A DNA stretch of 44,921 nt from Alcanivorax sp. S71-1-4 (GTDB taxonomy: Bacteria; Pseudomonadota; Gammaproteobacteria; Pseudomonadales; Alcanivoracaceae). This document shows positions 16,287-24,910 of the stretch, in pieces (position 1 is the stretch's first letter; each line of letters begins with the position of its first letter). The DNA is taken from contig NZ_AQOR01000033.1 of the NCBI RefSeq assembly GCF_009846755.1, forward strand, positions 1-44,921, given 5' to 3'. The notes beneath the pieces were generated by a model, which made no database searches, had not been told where the DNA came from, and saw nothing but the letters and a program-made list of their open reading frames with translations. A program made the translations under genes and the position numbers.

Positions 16287-16304
16287 AATGACCAATTGGT
16301 CATT
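16287..16304. promoter_or_regulatory. Perfect 18-bp palindrome, TetR-type operator candidate
   Basis: AATGACCAATTGGTCATT is a perfect palindrome in the region between the DUF2236 remnant (minus) and plsB (plus). Its form matches operators of TetR-family repressors. It lies 61 bases upstream of the remnant's start and 119 before plsB. It could be the abandoned operator of the dead gene or a live site controlling plsB. Confidence 0.5.
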
Positions 16305-16422
16305 ACCTGTCCACCCGCCCGGTTGTCGGCAGGTTACATCCTGAAATATGCGCCGCCTGTTCCCGGTGCAGGGGTTTGATTACACTTTCGCTACCTTTCA
16401 GAGCCTGTTCCCGACAAAAACT

Positions 16423-18915
16423 ATGACTTTCTGGTTTGGTCTAGATCGCCTGTTCTTCTTCCTCGCCCGCCTTTTTCTCAACTGGTGTACCCGTACCACC
16501 AGTCTGCATCGGGAGCCGGCCGACCTGGGCCTGGACCCGAACCGGCCGGTGTTCTACGTGCTGCGCGAGGCCTCCCTGGCCGATCTGCTGTTGCTCGACC
16601 GGGAAGCCCGGCGGCTGGGGCTGCCCAGCCCGCTGTCGCCGCTGGCGCTGCCGGACCGCACCCTGCGACGCAGTTACTTCTACATGTACAAACGCAAGGC
16701 GCTGGTGGGCCGCGAGCGTGTCGGCGGCAACAACCGCCGCCTGATACAGCTGGTGGAGTCACTGGGCGCCCACCCGGACCAGGACGTGCAACTGGTCCCG
16801 GTGTCGCTGTTCTGGGGCCGCCGCCCGGAAAAGGAAAATTCGCTGTGGAAGATCATCTTCGCGGAGAACTGGTCGCCACCGGGCTTTATCAAGAAATTCT
16901 TCATCATCCTCACCCAGGGCCGGCAGCTGTTCATCAACATCAGCCAGCCGATGTCGCTGCGACAACTGGTGGATGAAAGCGCCAGCCCCGAGCGCACCGT
17001 GCGCAAGGCACAACGTATCGTGCGCGTGCATTTCCGCCGCCAGCGCGAGGCCGTCATCGGCCCCGACCTGTCACACCGGCGCACACTGGTCAACAGCCTG
17101 GTGGAAAGCACGCCGGTGCGCGAAGTGATCAGCCAGGCGGCGGCGGAAAGCGGCGAAGCCTACGAAAAACTGGAAGCCCGCGCGCGCGGCTACGCCATGG
17201 AGATCGCGGCGGATTACTCGCACACCGTGATCCGCTTCCTTGAGATTGTGCTGGAATGGGTCTGGAACCGTCTCTACAGCGGCTTGCGCGCCTACAACCT
17301 GCACCGCCTGCAGGCGGTGGCGCAGGATCACGAGATCATCTACGTGCCCTGCCACCGGAGCCACGCCGACTACCTGCTGCTGTCCTACCTGCTGTACAAG
17401 AACGGCCTGGTACCGCCGCACATTGCCGCCGGCATCAACCTGAACCTGCCGGTGATCGGGACTATTCTGCGTCGGGGCGGCGCCTTCTTCATGCGCCGCA
17501 GCTTCAAGGACAACCCGATCTACGCGGCAGTGTTCAATGAATACATGCACGTCACCCTCAGCCGGGGTTATTCCATCGAGTACTTCGTCGAAGGCGGCCG
17601 CAGCCGCTCCGGGCGCATGCTCAACCCGCGCCCCGGCATGCTGAAGATGACCGTGGAGAGTTTCATCCGCGACAGCCAGAAGCCCATCGCGCTGGTGCCG
17701 GTGTATATCGGCTACGAGAAGCTGATTGAAGGCAGCACTTATATCGGCGAGCTGCACGGCAAGAAGAAACAGAAGGAAAGCATCTTCGGCTTCCTGAAAT
17801 CACTCTCGGTGTTGCGCAGCCACTTCGGCCAGGTGCACGTGAACTTCGGCGAACCCCTGCTGCTGAAATCCTTCCTGGATGAACAGGCCCCGGCCTGGCA
17901 ACAGACCGACCTGAACCAGCCATTCCCGGCGCCGATGAAACAGGCCATCAATGCCCTCGGCAACGAAGTGGTGACACGCATCAACGCCGTGGCCGTCGCC
18001 AACCCGGTGAACCTGCTGAGCCTGGCCCTGCTGGCAACGCCCAAACACACCATGGACGAAGTACAGCTCACCCGCCAGCTGGAGCTGTACATCACCCTGT
18101 TGCAGCAGGCGCCCTACAGCAACGGCGCCCAGATCGCCAACAGCGATGCGGCGGACATCATCGAGTACGGGATGAAGAACGATTTCATCCACCGTATTGA
18201 ACATGCCATGGGTGACCTGATCGGCACCGACAACGTCACCGCGTTGCAGATGGCCTATGTGCGCAATAACAGCCTGCACCTGTTCGTGCTGCCCGGGCTG
18301 GTGTGCTCGCTGCTGAAAGATGCGCGCAGCATCCGGCGTGACCAGCTCAAGCAACTGGTGCATCTGCTCTATCCGTTCTTCCAGGGTGAATACTTCCTGC
18401 ACTGGGACAACGACGAAGAGCTGTTCCATGCCGTCGATGACATCCTGCGCGTCCTGGCTGACCAGGGCCTGGTGATCATCGAAGACGACCAGTTACGCGG
18501 CGCAGCGCTGCACTCGATGGAGTCGGAATTGCTCAATCACCTGGCGCAGACGGTGGCGCAGGCACTGGAGCGCTTCTACCTGACGATTCGCATCCTGGTG
18601 CAGCACGGCAGCGACCGGCTGACCCCCGAGGCGCTGGAAGAGCTGGCGCAGCAGACCGCCCAGCGGCTGTCGCTGCTGTACGAGTTCAATTCACCGGAAT
18701 TCTTCGACCGCGTGGTGCTGCGCAACTTCATCGCCCAACTGCGCGCCTACAGCCTGGTCGGCACCAACGACGCCGGCCTGCTGACGTTCGACGACCGCCT
18801 GCGCGCCCTGGACGGCGAGGCGCGTCGCATGCTCAGCCCGACCCTGCGCCAGGCCATCGTGCGGCTGACGCAACTGTGCCAGGCGCAGGAGCAGGACGCC
18901 CCCACGGCCCCCTGA
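16423..18915 (+). CDS. plsB: Glycerol-3-phosphate 1-O-acyltransferase PlsB
   Basis: Membrane-associated enzyme that puts the first acyl chain on sn-glycerol-3-phosphate, starting phospholipid synthesis. The 830-residue length matches PlsB. The catalytic HX4D block is seen as CHRSHADYLLLSY (His about 311). Other acyltransferase motifs are GGAFFMRRSFKDN (block II), FVEGGRSRSGR (block III) and IALVPVYIGYEKL (block IV). The start ATG 16423 (MTFWFGLDRLFFFLARLF) begins with a hydrophobic segment and fits family N-termini; a longer frame to 16348 lies in the leader. It stands alone and is followed by a GC hairpin. Confidence 0.95.
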   Translation: MTFWFGLDRLFFFLARLFLNWCTRTTSLHREPADLGLDPNRPVFYVLREASLADLLLLDREARRLGLPSPLSPLALPDRTLRRSYFYMYKRKALVGRERVGGNNRRLIQLVESLGAHPDQDVQLVPVSLFWGRRPEKENSLWKIIFAENWSPPGFIKKFFIILTQGRQLFINISQPMSLRQLVDESASPERTVRKAQRIVRVHFRRQREAVIGPDLSHRRTLVNSLVESTPVREVISQAAAESGEAYEKLEARARGYAMEIAADYSHTVIRFLEIVLEWVWNRLYSGLRAYNLHRLQAVAQDHEIIYVPCHRSHADYLLLSYLLYKNGLVPPHIAAGINLNLPVIGTILRRGGAFFMRRSFKDNPIYAAVFNEYMHVTLSRGYSIEYFVEGGRSRSGRMLNPRPGMLKMTVESFIRDSQKPIALVPVYIGYEKLIEGSTYIGELHGKKKQKESIFGFLKSLSVLRSHFGQVHVNFGEPLLLKSFLDEQAPAWQQTDLNQPFPAPMKQAINALGNEVVTRINAVAVANPVNLLSLALLATPKHTMDEVQLTRQLELYITLLQQAPYSNGAQIANSDAADIIEYGMKNDFIHRIEHAMGDLIGTDNVTALQMAYVRNNSLHLFVLPGLVCSLLKDARSIRRDQLKQLVHLLYPFFQGEYFLHWDNDEELFHAVDDILRVLADQGLVIIEDDQLRGAALHSMESELLNHLAQTVAQALERFYLTIRILVQHGSDRLTPEALEELAQQTAQRLSLLYEFNSPEFFDRVVLRNFIAQLRAYSLVGTNDAGLLTFDDRLRALDGEARRMLSPTLRQAIVRLTQLCQAQEQDAPTAP

Positions 18916-18922
18916 CCCACCC

Positions 18923-18944
18923 TGCCCCGCCCGCTGGCGGGGCA
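18923..18944 (+). terminator. GC-rich hairpin downstream of plsB
   Basis: Perfect 8-bp stem TGCCCCGC/GCGGGGCA with a 6-base loop, 8 bases after the plsB stop. Only two T residues follow, so it is a weak candidate. Confidence 0.4.
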
Positions 18945-19139
18945 TTCTCCTACAGCGATGGGGCGCAATCACTGACACGCCCCGTCGCTCCCGCCCGACA
19001 GACGCCACGGCACGACATCCACACACTGTTCCTCCTGCAACAGGAGCCGTGCATGGATGCACACGACGATGACGATTCGACGCCATCCAGATGACGCCCC
19101 ACCACCAAGACAGCGCCCCCTTACACCCCGCATTGGGCG

Positions 19140-19308
19140 GTAGGGTGGGTAGAGCCAACGGCGAAACCCACCATGTCCATGCTCGTTAATCACTCCCGCA
19201 AAACTATCGAAACTGTCCTGCCTCGGGGGTCGGTAGTTTCGCTGGTTTTGTGCGAGCAGTGTGCTGCCTGGACATGGTGGGTTTCGCCGTTGGCTCTACC
19301 CACCCTAC
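19140..19308. repeat. Dispersed palindromic (MITE/REP-like) element, copy 3, 169 bp
   Basis: Same length and layout as copy 1. Its arms carry paired differences from the other copies: GAGCCAACGGC faces GCCGTTGGCTC where copy 2 has GAGCCAAAGGC facing GCCTTTGGCTC, and CACCATGTCC faces GGACATGGTG where copy 1 has CACCGGGTCC facing GGACCCGGTG. So substitutions on one arm are matched on the other. The flanks 18945-19139 and 19309-19426 contain no recognisable gene. Confidence 0.9.
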
Positions 19309-19426
19309 CCCACAATCGGAGACGGTGGGCGGCCAAGGAAGGCCCACGGTGAATTTTCGCAGTGTGTTTGAACGACATGCCATCGATGAAGCAGCCGGAT
19401 TGCTGGCCCGTCACTTCGGCCCGCTG

Positions 19427-20146
19427 TCAGCCCGTCACGTAGACATCAAACCGCACCGTCTTGCCCGCCAGTTGATGCGATGGCTTTCTGCCGGGCAGCA
19501 GCGGCGCTCGCAGAGGCCGCTTTACCACCACCCGTTTGCAGGCTGCCGTCAGCGCCGCCTCCAGCAATAGGGCTTCGCCCGCCGTCTCTTCAATGGGAGA
19601 GAGTTGTTGCAGCCAGGCCAGGTCTTTTTTGACGGCGGCAGACTTTTCCCGCTCAGGAAACATCGGGTCCAGATACACCGCCTGTGCCGCCACCGGATGC
19701 GACGTCAGCCAGTCGACGCTGTCGGCATTGACCAGCCTCATGCGTTGCGTCAGCGCACCCGCACGCCGCAACCCATCCGACAGCATGGCGTGCAGCACCG
19801 GCTGCCGTTCCAGCAACAACACCTGCCAGCCCGCCGCCGCCAGCACCGCCGCATCGCGACCGAGGCCGGCAGTGGCGTCTATCACCACACCGTTTTCAGG
19901 CAGGGTGCCCATCGCACGTACCAGTTTTTCGTGACGCACCCGGTCAGCGGCCACGCGGTAGCCGGTCCTGCCGCCGGCAAAATCCACAAACAGGGGCGTT
20001 TCCGGCCCACCCGGATGCCACAGAGACAACGCACCCTCGCGATGGCCCAGCACCAGATCACAGCCAGCGGCCAGCGCGGCGGCATCGCTGGCCACCGGCA
20101 CCCCGGGCAGGCCAGGGGGCACATCCGGCAACAGGCCAAGACTCAT
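19427..20146 (-). CDS. rsmJ: 16S rRNA (guanine-1516-N2)-methyltransferase RsmJ
   Basis: SAM-dependent methyltransferase of 239 residues that modifies G1516 of 16S rRNA. Evidence: the RsmJ-type SAM motif VIDATAGLGRDAAVLAAAGW, the catalytic-region motif VYLDPMFPEREKSAAVKKDL, and the late KRPLRAPLLPGRKPSHQLAG block. Start ATG 20146 (MSLGLLPDVPPG) lies 4 bases after the uppP stop, so it is the last gene of the yoaA-tsaB-thioesterase-uppP-rsmJ operon. Length is normal for the family. Confidence 0.93.
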   Translation of the reverse strand: MSLGLLPDVPPGLPGVPVASDAAALAAGCDLVLGHREGALSLWHPGGPETPLFVDFAGGRTGYRVAADRVRHEKLVRAMGTLPENGVVIDATAGLGRDAAVLAAAGWQVLLLERQPVLHAMLSDGLRRAGALTQRMRLVNADSVDWLTSHPVAAQAVYLDPMFPEREKSAAVKKDLAWLQQLSPIEETAGEALLLEAALTAACKRVVVKRPLRAPLLPGRKPSHQLAGKTVRFDVYVTG

Positions 20147-20150
20147 GACG

Positions 20151-20948
20151 TCAGGTGAACCACAACAGCAGCACAGCGCCCAGCACCAGCCGGTACACCG
20201 CAAACGGCAGCATGCCGACACGGCTCACCAGACGCACAAAGAAAGCGATGGTGAGGTAGGCCACCAGGGCAGACAGCACACAGGCCACACTCAGTTGAAT
20301 CAGGCTGTAGGCATGCTCCAGCCCGACCAGGTCACGGCTCATCAGGACCAGCGCACCCAGAATCACGGGAATCGAGAGCAGGAAGGAAAAATGCGCCGCG
20401 TCTTCGCGCTTCAACCCGACCAGCAGTGCCGCCGTGATCGTGATGCCGCTGCGCGAGGTCCCGGGAATCAGTGCCAGCGCCTGAGCCACACCGATGAGCG
20501 TCGCCAACCCGAGGCCAATGCCCATCAGACCGATACGTTGCCGCCCGCGGGCGTCGGCAAACCACAATAACGCGCCGAACAGCACGGTGGTGGTGCCAAT
20601 CACCAGGACAGAGCGGGTGTATTGCTCGATCAGGTCCTTGAACAACAGGCCGCATACCACGGCCGGCAAGGTCGCCCAGACGATCAGCAGCCCCAGGCGC
20701 AGGTCCTCGTTCACGCGTCGCTGTGTCACCCCCTGCCAGGCGCCGCCCACCATGGCCGCCAGTTGCCGCCGGTAATACCACACCACCGCCACCAGCGTGC
20801 CCAGATGCACCGCCACATCGAACGCCAGCCCCTGGTCCTGCCAGCCGAGCAGTTGCGCCGGCAGTATCAGATGGGCAGAACTGGAGACCGGCAGAAATTC
20901 AGTCAGCCCCTGAATCAATGCCAGGACCAGTGTCTGCAACCAGTCCAT
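20151..20948 (-). CDS. uppP: Undecaprenyl-diphosphate phosphatase UppP (BacA)
   Basis: Integral inner-membrane phosphatase of 265 residues that recycles undecaprenyl diphosphate for cell-wall synthesis and confers basal bacitracin resistance. The two family motifs are clear: LTEFLPVSSSAHLIL (about 16-30) and the PGTSRSGITI block (about 170-180), with about eight hydrophobic helices. Its start overlaps the thioesterase stop (ATGA), indicating coupling. Confidence 0.95.
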   Translation of the reverse strand: MDWLQTLVLALIQGLTEFLPVSSSAHLILPAQLLGWQDQGLAFDVAVHLGTLVAVVWYYRRQLAAMVGGAWQGVTQRRVNEDLRLGLLIVWATLPAVVCGLLFKDLIEQYTRSVLVIGTTTVLFGALLWFADARGRQRIGLMGIGLGLATLIGVAQALALIPGTSRSGITITAALLVGLKREDAAHFSFLLSIPVILGALVLMSRDLVGLEHAYSLIQLSVACVLSALVAYLTIAFFVRLVSRVGMLPFAVYRLVLGAVLLLWFT

Positions 20949-21388
20949 CAGGGCTCATCCTTCACGGTGACGGCGTAGCCTTCGACAAATTCCGGCGGCA
21001 TGCGGCGGGGTTTGCCGGAGTCCACCGCCACGCATACCCAGCGGGTATGGCCACGCACCAGTGTCACCCCGTCACTTTCGCGCAGAATCTGGTAGCGGCG
21101 CGTCATGCTGATGCGGAAATCGTTCTGCACGATCCAGGTGCCCAGCAGCAATTTGTCACCGGCAAACGCGGGGCTGAGGTATTCCAGCTCCGTATGCCGT
21201 GCCACAAAGCCGCGATTGAGACGGCTATAGGTTTCCCAGCCCAGCCCCAGGGTTTCGGTATGATCCCAGGCCACCTTTTCCATCCATTGCACGTAGGCCG
21301 CGTTGTTGGCGTGGCCCATGCGGTCAATGCTGTCGTTTTCCACGACCATGGACAGCGTGTGCGGTCGGGGTAAATCCCATTCGATCAT
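20948..21388 (-). CDS. Acyl-CoA thioesterase, YbgC/4-hydroxybenzoyl-CoA hot-dog family
   Basis: A 146-residue hot-dog thioesterase. The motif SIDRMGHANNAAYVQWMEKV corresponds to the D-x-(M/Y)GHVNN-Y-x-x-(W/Y) active-site stretch of this family. Further conserved parts are HTELEYLSPAFAGDKL and RRYQILRESDGVTLVRGHT. It likely hydrolyses acyl-CoA or acyl-ACP; the substrate is not predictable. Both ends overlap neighbours by four bases (tsaB upstream, uppP downstream). No signal peptide, so cytoplasmic. Confidence 0.88.
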   Translation of the reverse strand: MIEWDLPRPHTLSMVVENDSIDRMGHANNAAYVQWMEKVAWDHTETLGLGWETYSRLNRGFVARHTELEYLSPAFAGDKLLLGTWIVQNDFRISMTRRYQILRESDGVTLVRGHTRWVCVAVDSGKPRRMPPEFVEGYAVTVKDEP

Positions 21389-22065
21389 CGGTTAGCTCCC
21401 TGAATCACCTGATCACGCAGATACACGGGCCGTGCCTGCGCGGCGTCTACCCCTTCCCCTGCGGCAAAACCCGGTGCCGCCAGCCGGACGATGGTGGCTG
21501 CGCGCGGATAGCCGTCCGGCAGCCATTCTTCTAATGCGGGCAGTGCCTGCTGCAACGCGGCACGGTGCACGTCGCCCGAGCCGGTGCCGGTACGCACCTC
21601 CCGGGGTAACGCTGGCAAGGCCAGCGGGCTGGCGAGGCAATCCTCCACCAGCACCTGCAGCGCGTCGCTGTCACCCTGCTGCGCGTACACCGCCAGATAG
21701 AGTTCGTTCATGCGCGCATCGAACGCGGTCAGCAAGGGGCCTCGGGCACCACGATCAAACGCTGCCAGCGCCGCCGAGGCCAGCGTCGAGATGCCCAGCA
21801 CCGGCCGGTCGATGGCAAACGCCAGCCCCTGCGCCACGGCCACGGCCACACGCACGCCGGTAAAGGCACCCGGGCCGCGACCGAACGCCACGCCATCCAG
21901 TTGCGACGCCGTCAGGCCCGCTTCCGCCAGCAATGCCTCCACCATCGGCAGTACCAGTTCGGTCTGCCGGCGTGGCGCCATCTCAAAGCGTTCCAGCAGG
22001 TCACCGTCCTGCCACAGGGCCACCGAGCAACTTTCGGTGGCCGTTTCAATGCCGATCAGTTTCAT
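21385..22065 (-). CDS. tsaB: tRNA threonylcarbamoyladenosine biosynthesis protein TsaB
   Basis: A 226-residue TsaB, the scaffold subunit that works with TsaD and TsaE to put threonylcarbamoyl on A37 of ANN-decoding tRNAs. It begins MKLIGIETATESCSVALW, and has the typical GVAFGRGPGAFTGVRVAV and LLTAFDARMNELYLAVY blocks. Start ATG 22065 lies 20 bases inside the 3' end of the yoaA gene, and its stop overlaps the thioesterase start. An in-frame extension to 22110 is rejected by comparison with family N-termini. Confidence 0.93.
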   Translation of the reverse strand: MKLIGIETATESCSVALWQDGDLLERFEMAPRRQTELVLPMVEALLAEAGLTASQLDGVAFGRGPGAFTGVRVAVAVAQGLAFAIDRPVLGISTLASAALAAFDRGARGPLLTAFDARMNELYLAVYAQQGDSDALQVLVEDCLASPLALPALPREVRTGTGSGDVHRAALQQALPALEEWLPDGYPRAATIVRLAAPGFAAGEGVDAAQARPVYLRDQVIQGANR

Positions 22066-24016
22066 CAGAACCCTGTCTCTGTGCGGGAAGTGCCGGCGAG
22101 GTCTGCTCAAGCATGCGGAAGAAACGCTGAACGACCTCCAGTTTGCGGGTGCGGGTCATGCCCGGCAAGCTGTCGAGAAACAGTTTGCCGTAGCTGCGAT
22201 TGACGATGCGCGGGTCGGCCACCACCAGCAGGCCGCGATCCTGCGGATCACGGATCAGCCGGCCGGCGCCCTGGCGCAATGTCAGGACTGCCTGCGGCAA
22301 CTGGAAATCGCGGAACGGCTGCCCGCCCTGCTTGCGGATATTGTCGATGCGTGCGGCAGCCACCGGATCGCCCGGCGAACCGAACGGCAGCTTGTCGATG
22401 ATCACACAACTGAGCGCGTCACCGCGCACATCAATGCCTTCCCAGAAACTGGCCGCCCCCAGCAGGACGGCGTTGCCCAGCGCACGAAACTGCTCCAGCA
22501 ATTGCCGCCGCCCGGCCTCGCCCTGCACCAGCAGCGGGAAGGGCAGCCGGTCACGCAGCAGTGTCGCCGCCTCACGCAGGGCACGGTGGCTGGTGAACAG
22601 GAAAAACGTGCGCCCTTTCGCGGCCTCGATCACCGGCAACATGGTCTCGACCACCGCACGGGTGTACTCCGGCGACTCGGGCATCGGCAGGTTTTCCGGC
22701 ACATACAGCACTGCCTGGCGACGGAAATCGAACGGGCTTGCCAGCCGCAGCGTGCGCGCCTGATCCAGCCCGAGCCGGTCCAGGAAGTGTGAGAAATTGC
22801 CGGCCACCGACAGCGTGGCAGAGGTGAAGACCCAGGCACATTTGTGCCGCGCGCGGTGCGCACCGAACGCCTCGGCCACCGCTAGCGGCGTCGCGTGCAG
22901 CATGAAGGTGCGCCGGAAATTCTCGAACCAGTACACTTGCGCCGGATCTTCCGCCCGGGTCAACCGGCCCAGGCTCGTCAGCAGTTCACGGCTGCGGCGA
23001 ACGCAGTTGTCCATGCCGCGGCTGGCTTTCTGCAATGGCGCCACCATCGCATCCAGTTCCTCCAGGCGCGCCAGCAGCGCATCCACGGCCTCCTGAACCG
23101 CCTTGAGATGCGCCACGTCCTGCCACGGGGCACGGCGGCCCTCATCCCCCAGGGCCAGCCGCAGGTCGGCTGTGGCGCGCTCCAGTGCGGCGGCAAGGCT
23201 GTTCAGCGCCTGCAGGTCGGCGGCGGTATGCCCCGCCTCGCTGAGCACGTCACGGCCCAGCTCGGTGATCTGGCGGGCGCTGAGTGATTCGCCGAAAAAA
23301 GTGGCTGCTACATCCGGCAACTGATGCGCCTCGTCGAAGATCACCGCGTTGGCGCTCGGCAGGAGATCGGAGACGCCTTCTCCCTTCAACGCCGCATCGG
23401 CAAAAAACAGATGGTGGTTGACCACCACCAGATCCGCCTCCTGGGCCCGCTGGCGCGCCTGGATGACAGGGCATTCGCTGTAGTGGGGGCAGTCCTGTCC
23501 CAGACAGTTGTCGGCGGTGCTGGTCACCCAGGGCCAGACTGGCGCGTCCTCCGGCAATTCCTGCAACTCGGCCAGGTCGCCGGTCGCGGTGCGGCCGGCC
23601 CAATGCTTCACCACCTGCAATTGCTCGGCGGTCTCGCGCGACAGAAAGCGGCCTTCCTCGATATGCAGGGCGAGGCGATAGGGACAGAGATAGTTGGCAC
23701 GGCCTTTCAGCAACGCCACGCGGCGTCGCACGCCCAATGCCTTGAGCACCACCGGCACGTCCTTGATGAATAACTGGTCCTGCAGGCTCTTGGTGCCGGT
23801 GGAAATGATGGTCGGGCCTTCGGAGAGCAACGCCGGCACGAGATAGGCGAGCGTCTTGCCGGTGCCGGTTTCCGCTTCGACCACCAGCGCCTCGTGGGCC
23901 GCCAGGGCCGTTTCCACCGCGGTGGCCATCTCCAGTTGTGGCGCGCGAGCAAGGAAGCCGGGAATGAACGCCTCAAAGCGTTCGCCCTGCTGGAGAATGT
24001 CGCGAACCTGACTCAA
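22046..24016 (-). CDS. yoaA: DinG-family ATP-dependent DNA helicase YoaA
   Basis: Iron-sulfur XPD-like helicase of 656 residues involved in DNA repair. Walker A is EAETGTGKT (about 47-55) and the DEAH box is VIFDEAHQLPDVA. The four Cys for the Fe-S cluster are visible as ANYLCPYRL, then CLGQDCPHYSEC. The late motifs LLGAASFWEGIDVRGD and QGAGRLIRDPQDRG complete the helicase core. No ATG fits the family N-terminus. I choose TTG 24016 (LSQVRDILQQGERFEAFIPG) because AGGAG lies 7 bases upstream. It heads the five-gene operon ending in rsmJ. Confidence 0.92.
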   Translation of the reverse strand: MSQVRDILQQGERFEAFIPGFLARAPQLEMATAVETALAAHEALVVEAETGTGKTLAYLVPALLSEGPTIISTGTKSLQDQLFIKDVPVVLKALGVRRRVALLKGRANYLCPYRLALHIEEGRFLSRETAEQLQVVKHWAGRTATGDLAELQELPEDAPVWPWVTSTADNCLGQDCPHYSECPVIQARQRAQEADLVVVNHHLFFADAALKGEGVSDLLPSANAVIFDEAHQLPDVAATFFGESLSARQITELGRDVLSEAGHTAADLQALNSLAAALERATADLRLALGDEGRRAPWQDVAHLKAVQEAVDALLARLEELDAMVAPLQKASRGMDNCVRRSRELLTSLGRLTRAEDPAQVYWFENFRRTFMLHATPLAVAEAFGAHRARHKCAWVFTSATLSVAGNFSHFLDRLGLDQARTLRLASPFDFRRQAVLYVPENLPMPESPEYTRAVVETMLPVIEAAKGRTFFLFTSHRALREAATLLRDRLPFPLLVQGEAGRRQLLEQFRALGNAVLLGAASFWEGIDVRGDALSCVIIDKLPFGSPGDPVAAARIDNIRKQGGQPFRDFQLPQAVLTLRQGAGRLIRDPQDRGLLVVADPRIVNRSYGKLFLDSLPGMTRTRKLEVVQRFFRMLEQTSPALPAQRQGSDETDRH

Positions 24017-24145
24017 TACCCTGCTCCTGCCATGTTGATGACGGCGACAACGGCCAGGCCGGCCACGACGGCATCGAAAAATCAGCGCAGAGAATAGCGG
24101 ATGCCGGTTATTGACCCAAGCGCGGCGCTGCCGGAAAGTCGCGTC

Positions 24146-24727
24146 ATGAGCCCTTACACACTGATCATTCTCGCCGGCGGTGCCGGCCGCCGCATGGGCG
24201 GGGCCGACAAGGGGCTGCTGCCGTGGCACGGCCAGCCGGTGGTGCAGCATCTGCTGGCGCGTTTCAGCGACGCCTCGCAACAGCTGCTGGTCGTCAATCG
24301 CCACCTTGCCGAGTACCGTGCACTGGCCGCCCCGTTCGGCGCGCAGGTGTTACAGGATCACAGCGAGGCACTGCTCGGTCCGCTGGCCGGCGTGCAGGCC
24401 GCGCTGCCCGCCGCCCGCTGCGCGCAATGCGTGGTCCTGCCCTGTGACATGCCAGGGCTGCCTGCCGTGTTGCCACGACAACTCTGCGCCGCGCGCCTGG
24501 ACACTGCGGATATTGCCGTGCTGCATGACGGCCAGCGGTTGCAACCGTTGTGCATGGCACTCGACAGCGGATACTGGCAACAGGATCTGGACAGCTGGCT
24601 TGGCGAACAGGATCGCAGCGTGCACGGCTGGCTGCGTGACAAGCCGGTGCGCCCGGTGCAGTGCAGTGAGGGAGGCATGGACGCCTTCGCCAACCTGAAT
24701 TATCCGGATGAATGGGTGTCCGGCTAA
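24146..24727 (+). CDS. mobA: Molybdenum cofactor guanylyltransferase MobA
   Basis: A 193-residue nucleotidyltransferase that joins GMP to molybdopterin. The N-terminal signature LAGGAGRRMGGADKGLL (about 8-24) binds GTP, and VVLPCDMPGLP supplies the metal-binding Asp. The C-terminal FANLNYPDEW is the usual MobA ending. Start ATG 24146 is preferred over an in-frame ATG at 24101 because the family begins a few residues before the LAGG motif. It stands alone, divergent from yoaA, and converges with the histone-like gene on a shared terminator. Confidence 0.93.
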   Translation: MSPYTLIILAGGAGRRMGGADKGLLPWHGQPVVQHLLARFSDASQQLLVVNRHLAEYRALAAPFGAQVLQDHSEALLGPLAGVQAALPAARCAQCVVLPCDMPGLPAVLPRQLCAARLDTADIAVLHDGQRLQPLCMALDSGYWQQDLDSWLGEQDRSVHGWLRDKPVRPVQCSEGGMDAFANLNYPDEWVSG

Positions 24728-24879
24728 AATGTTACCAATCGAAACACCTTGACGGCGCCAGCGCCCTGCTTCGCACCAACATCGAGCCTGATTGCTTTCT
24801 GCCGCGCGCACTATAATCGACCGGCTTAAAATCCTGTCACGGTATCCGGTCCAGGCCGGGGAGATTAAACCGCCCCCAT

Positions 24880-24907
24880 AAAAAAACCCCGCCGAAGCGG
24901 GGTTTTT
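24880..24907. terminator. Bidirectional intrinsic terminator between mobA and the AlgP-like gene
   Basis: AAAAAAACCCCGC-CGAA-GCGGGGTTTTT: a perfect 6-bp GC stem with a tetraloop, an A run on the left and a T run on the right, so it can stop transcription from either side. Confidence 0.9.
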
Positions 24908-24910
24908 CAT

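Larger units (their letters stand above)
15868..16422. other. Intergenic region between outer membrane protein and plsB
   Basis: This 555-base gap holds the DUF2236 remnant, the 18-bp palindrome and the plsB leader. A plus-strand frame from 15855 to 16379 has Arg/Pro/Ala-rich, non-conserved sequence and is not considered coding. I could not identify a convincing sigma-70 promoter for plsB by eye. Confidence 0.6.
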
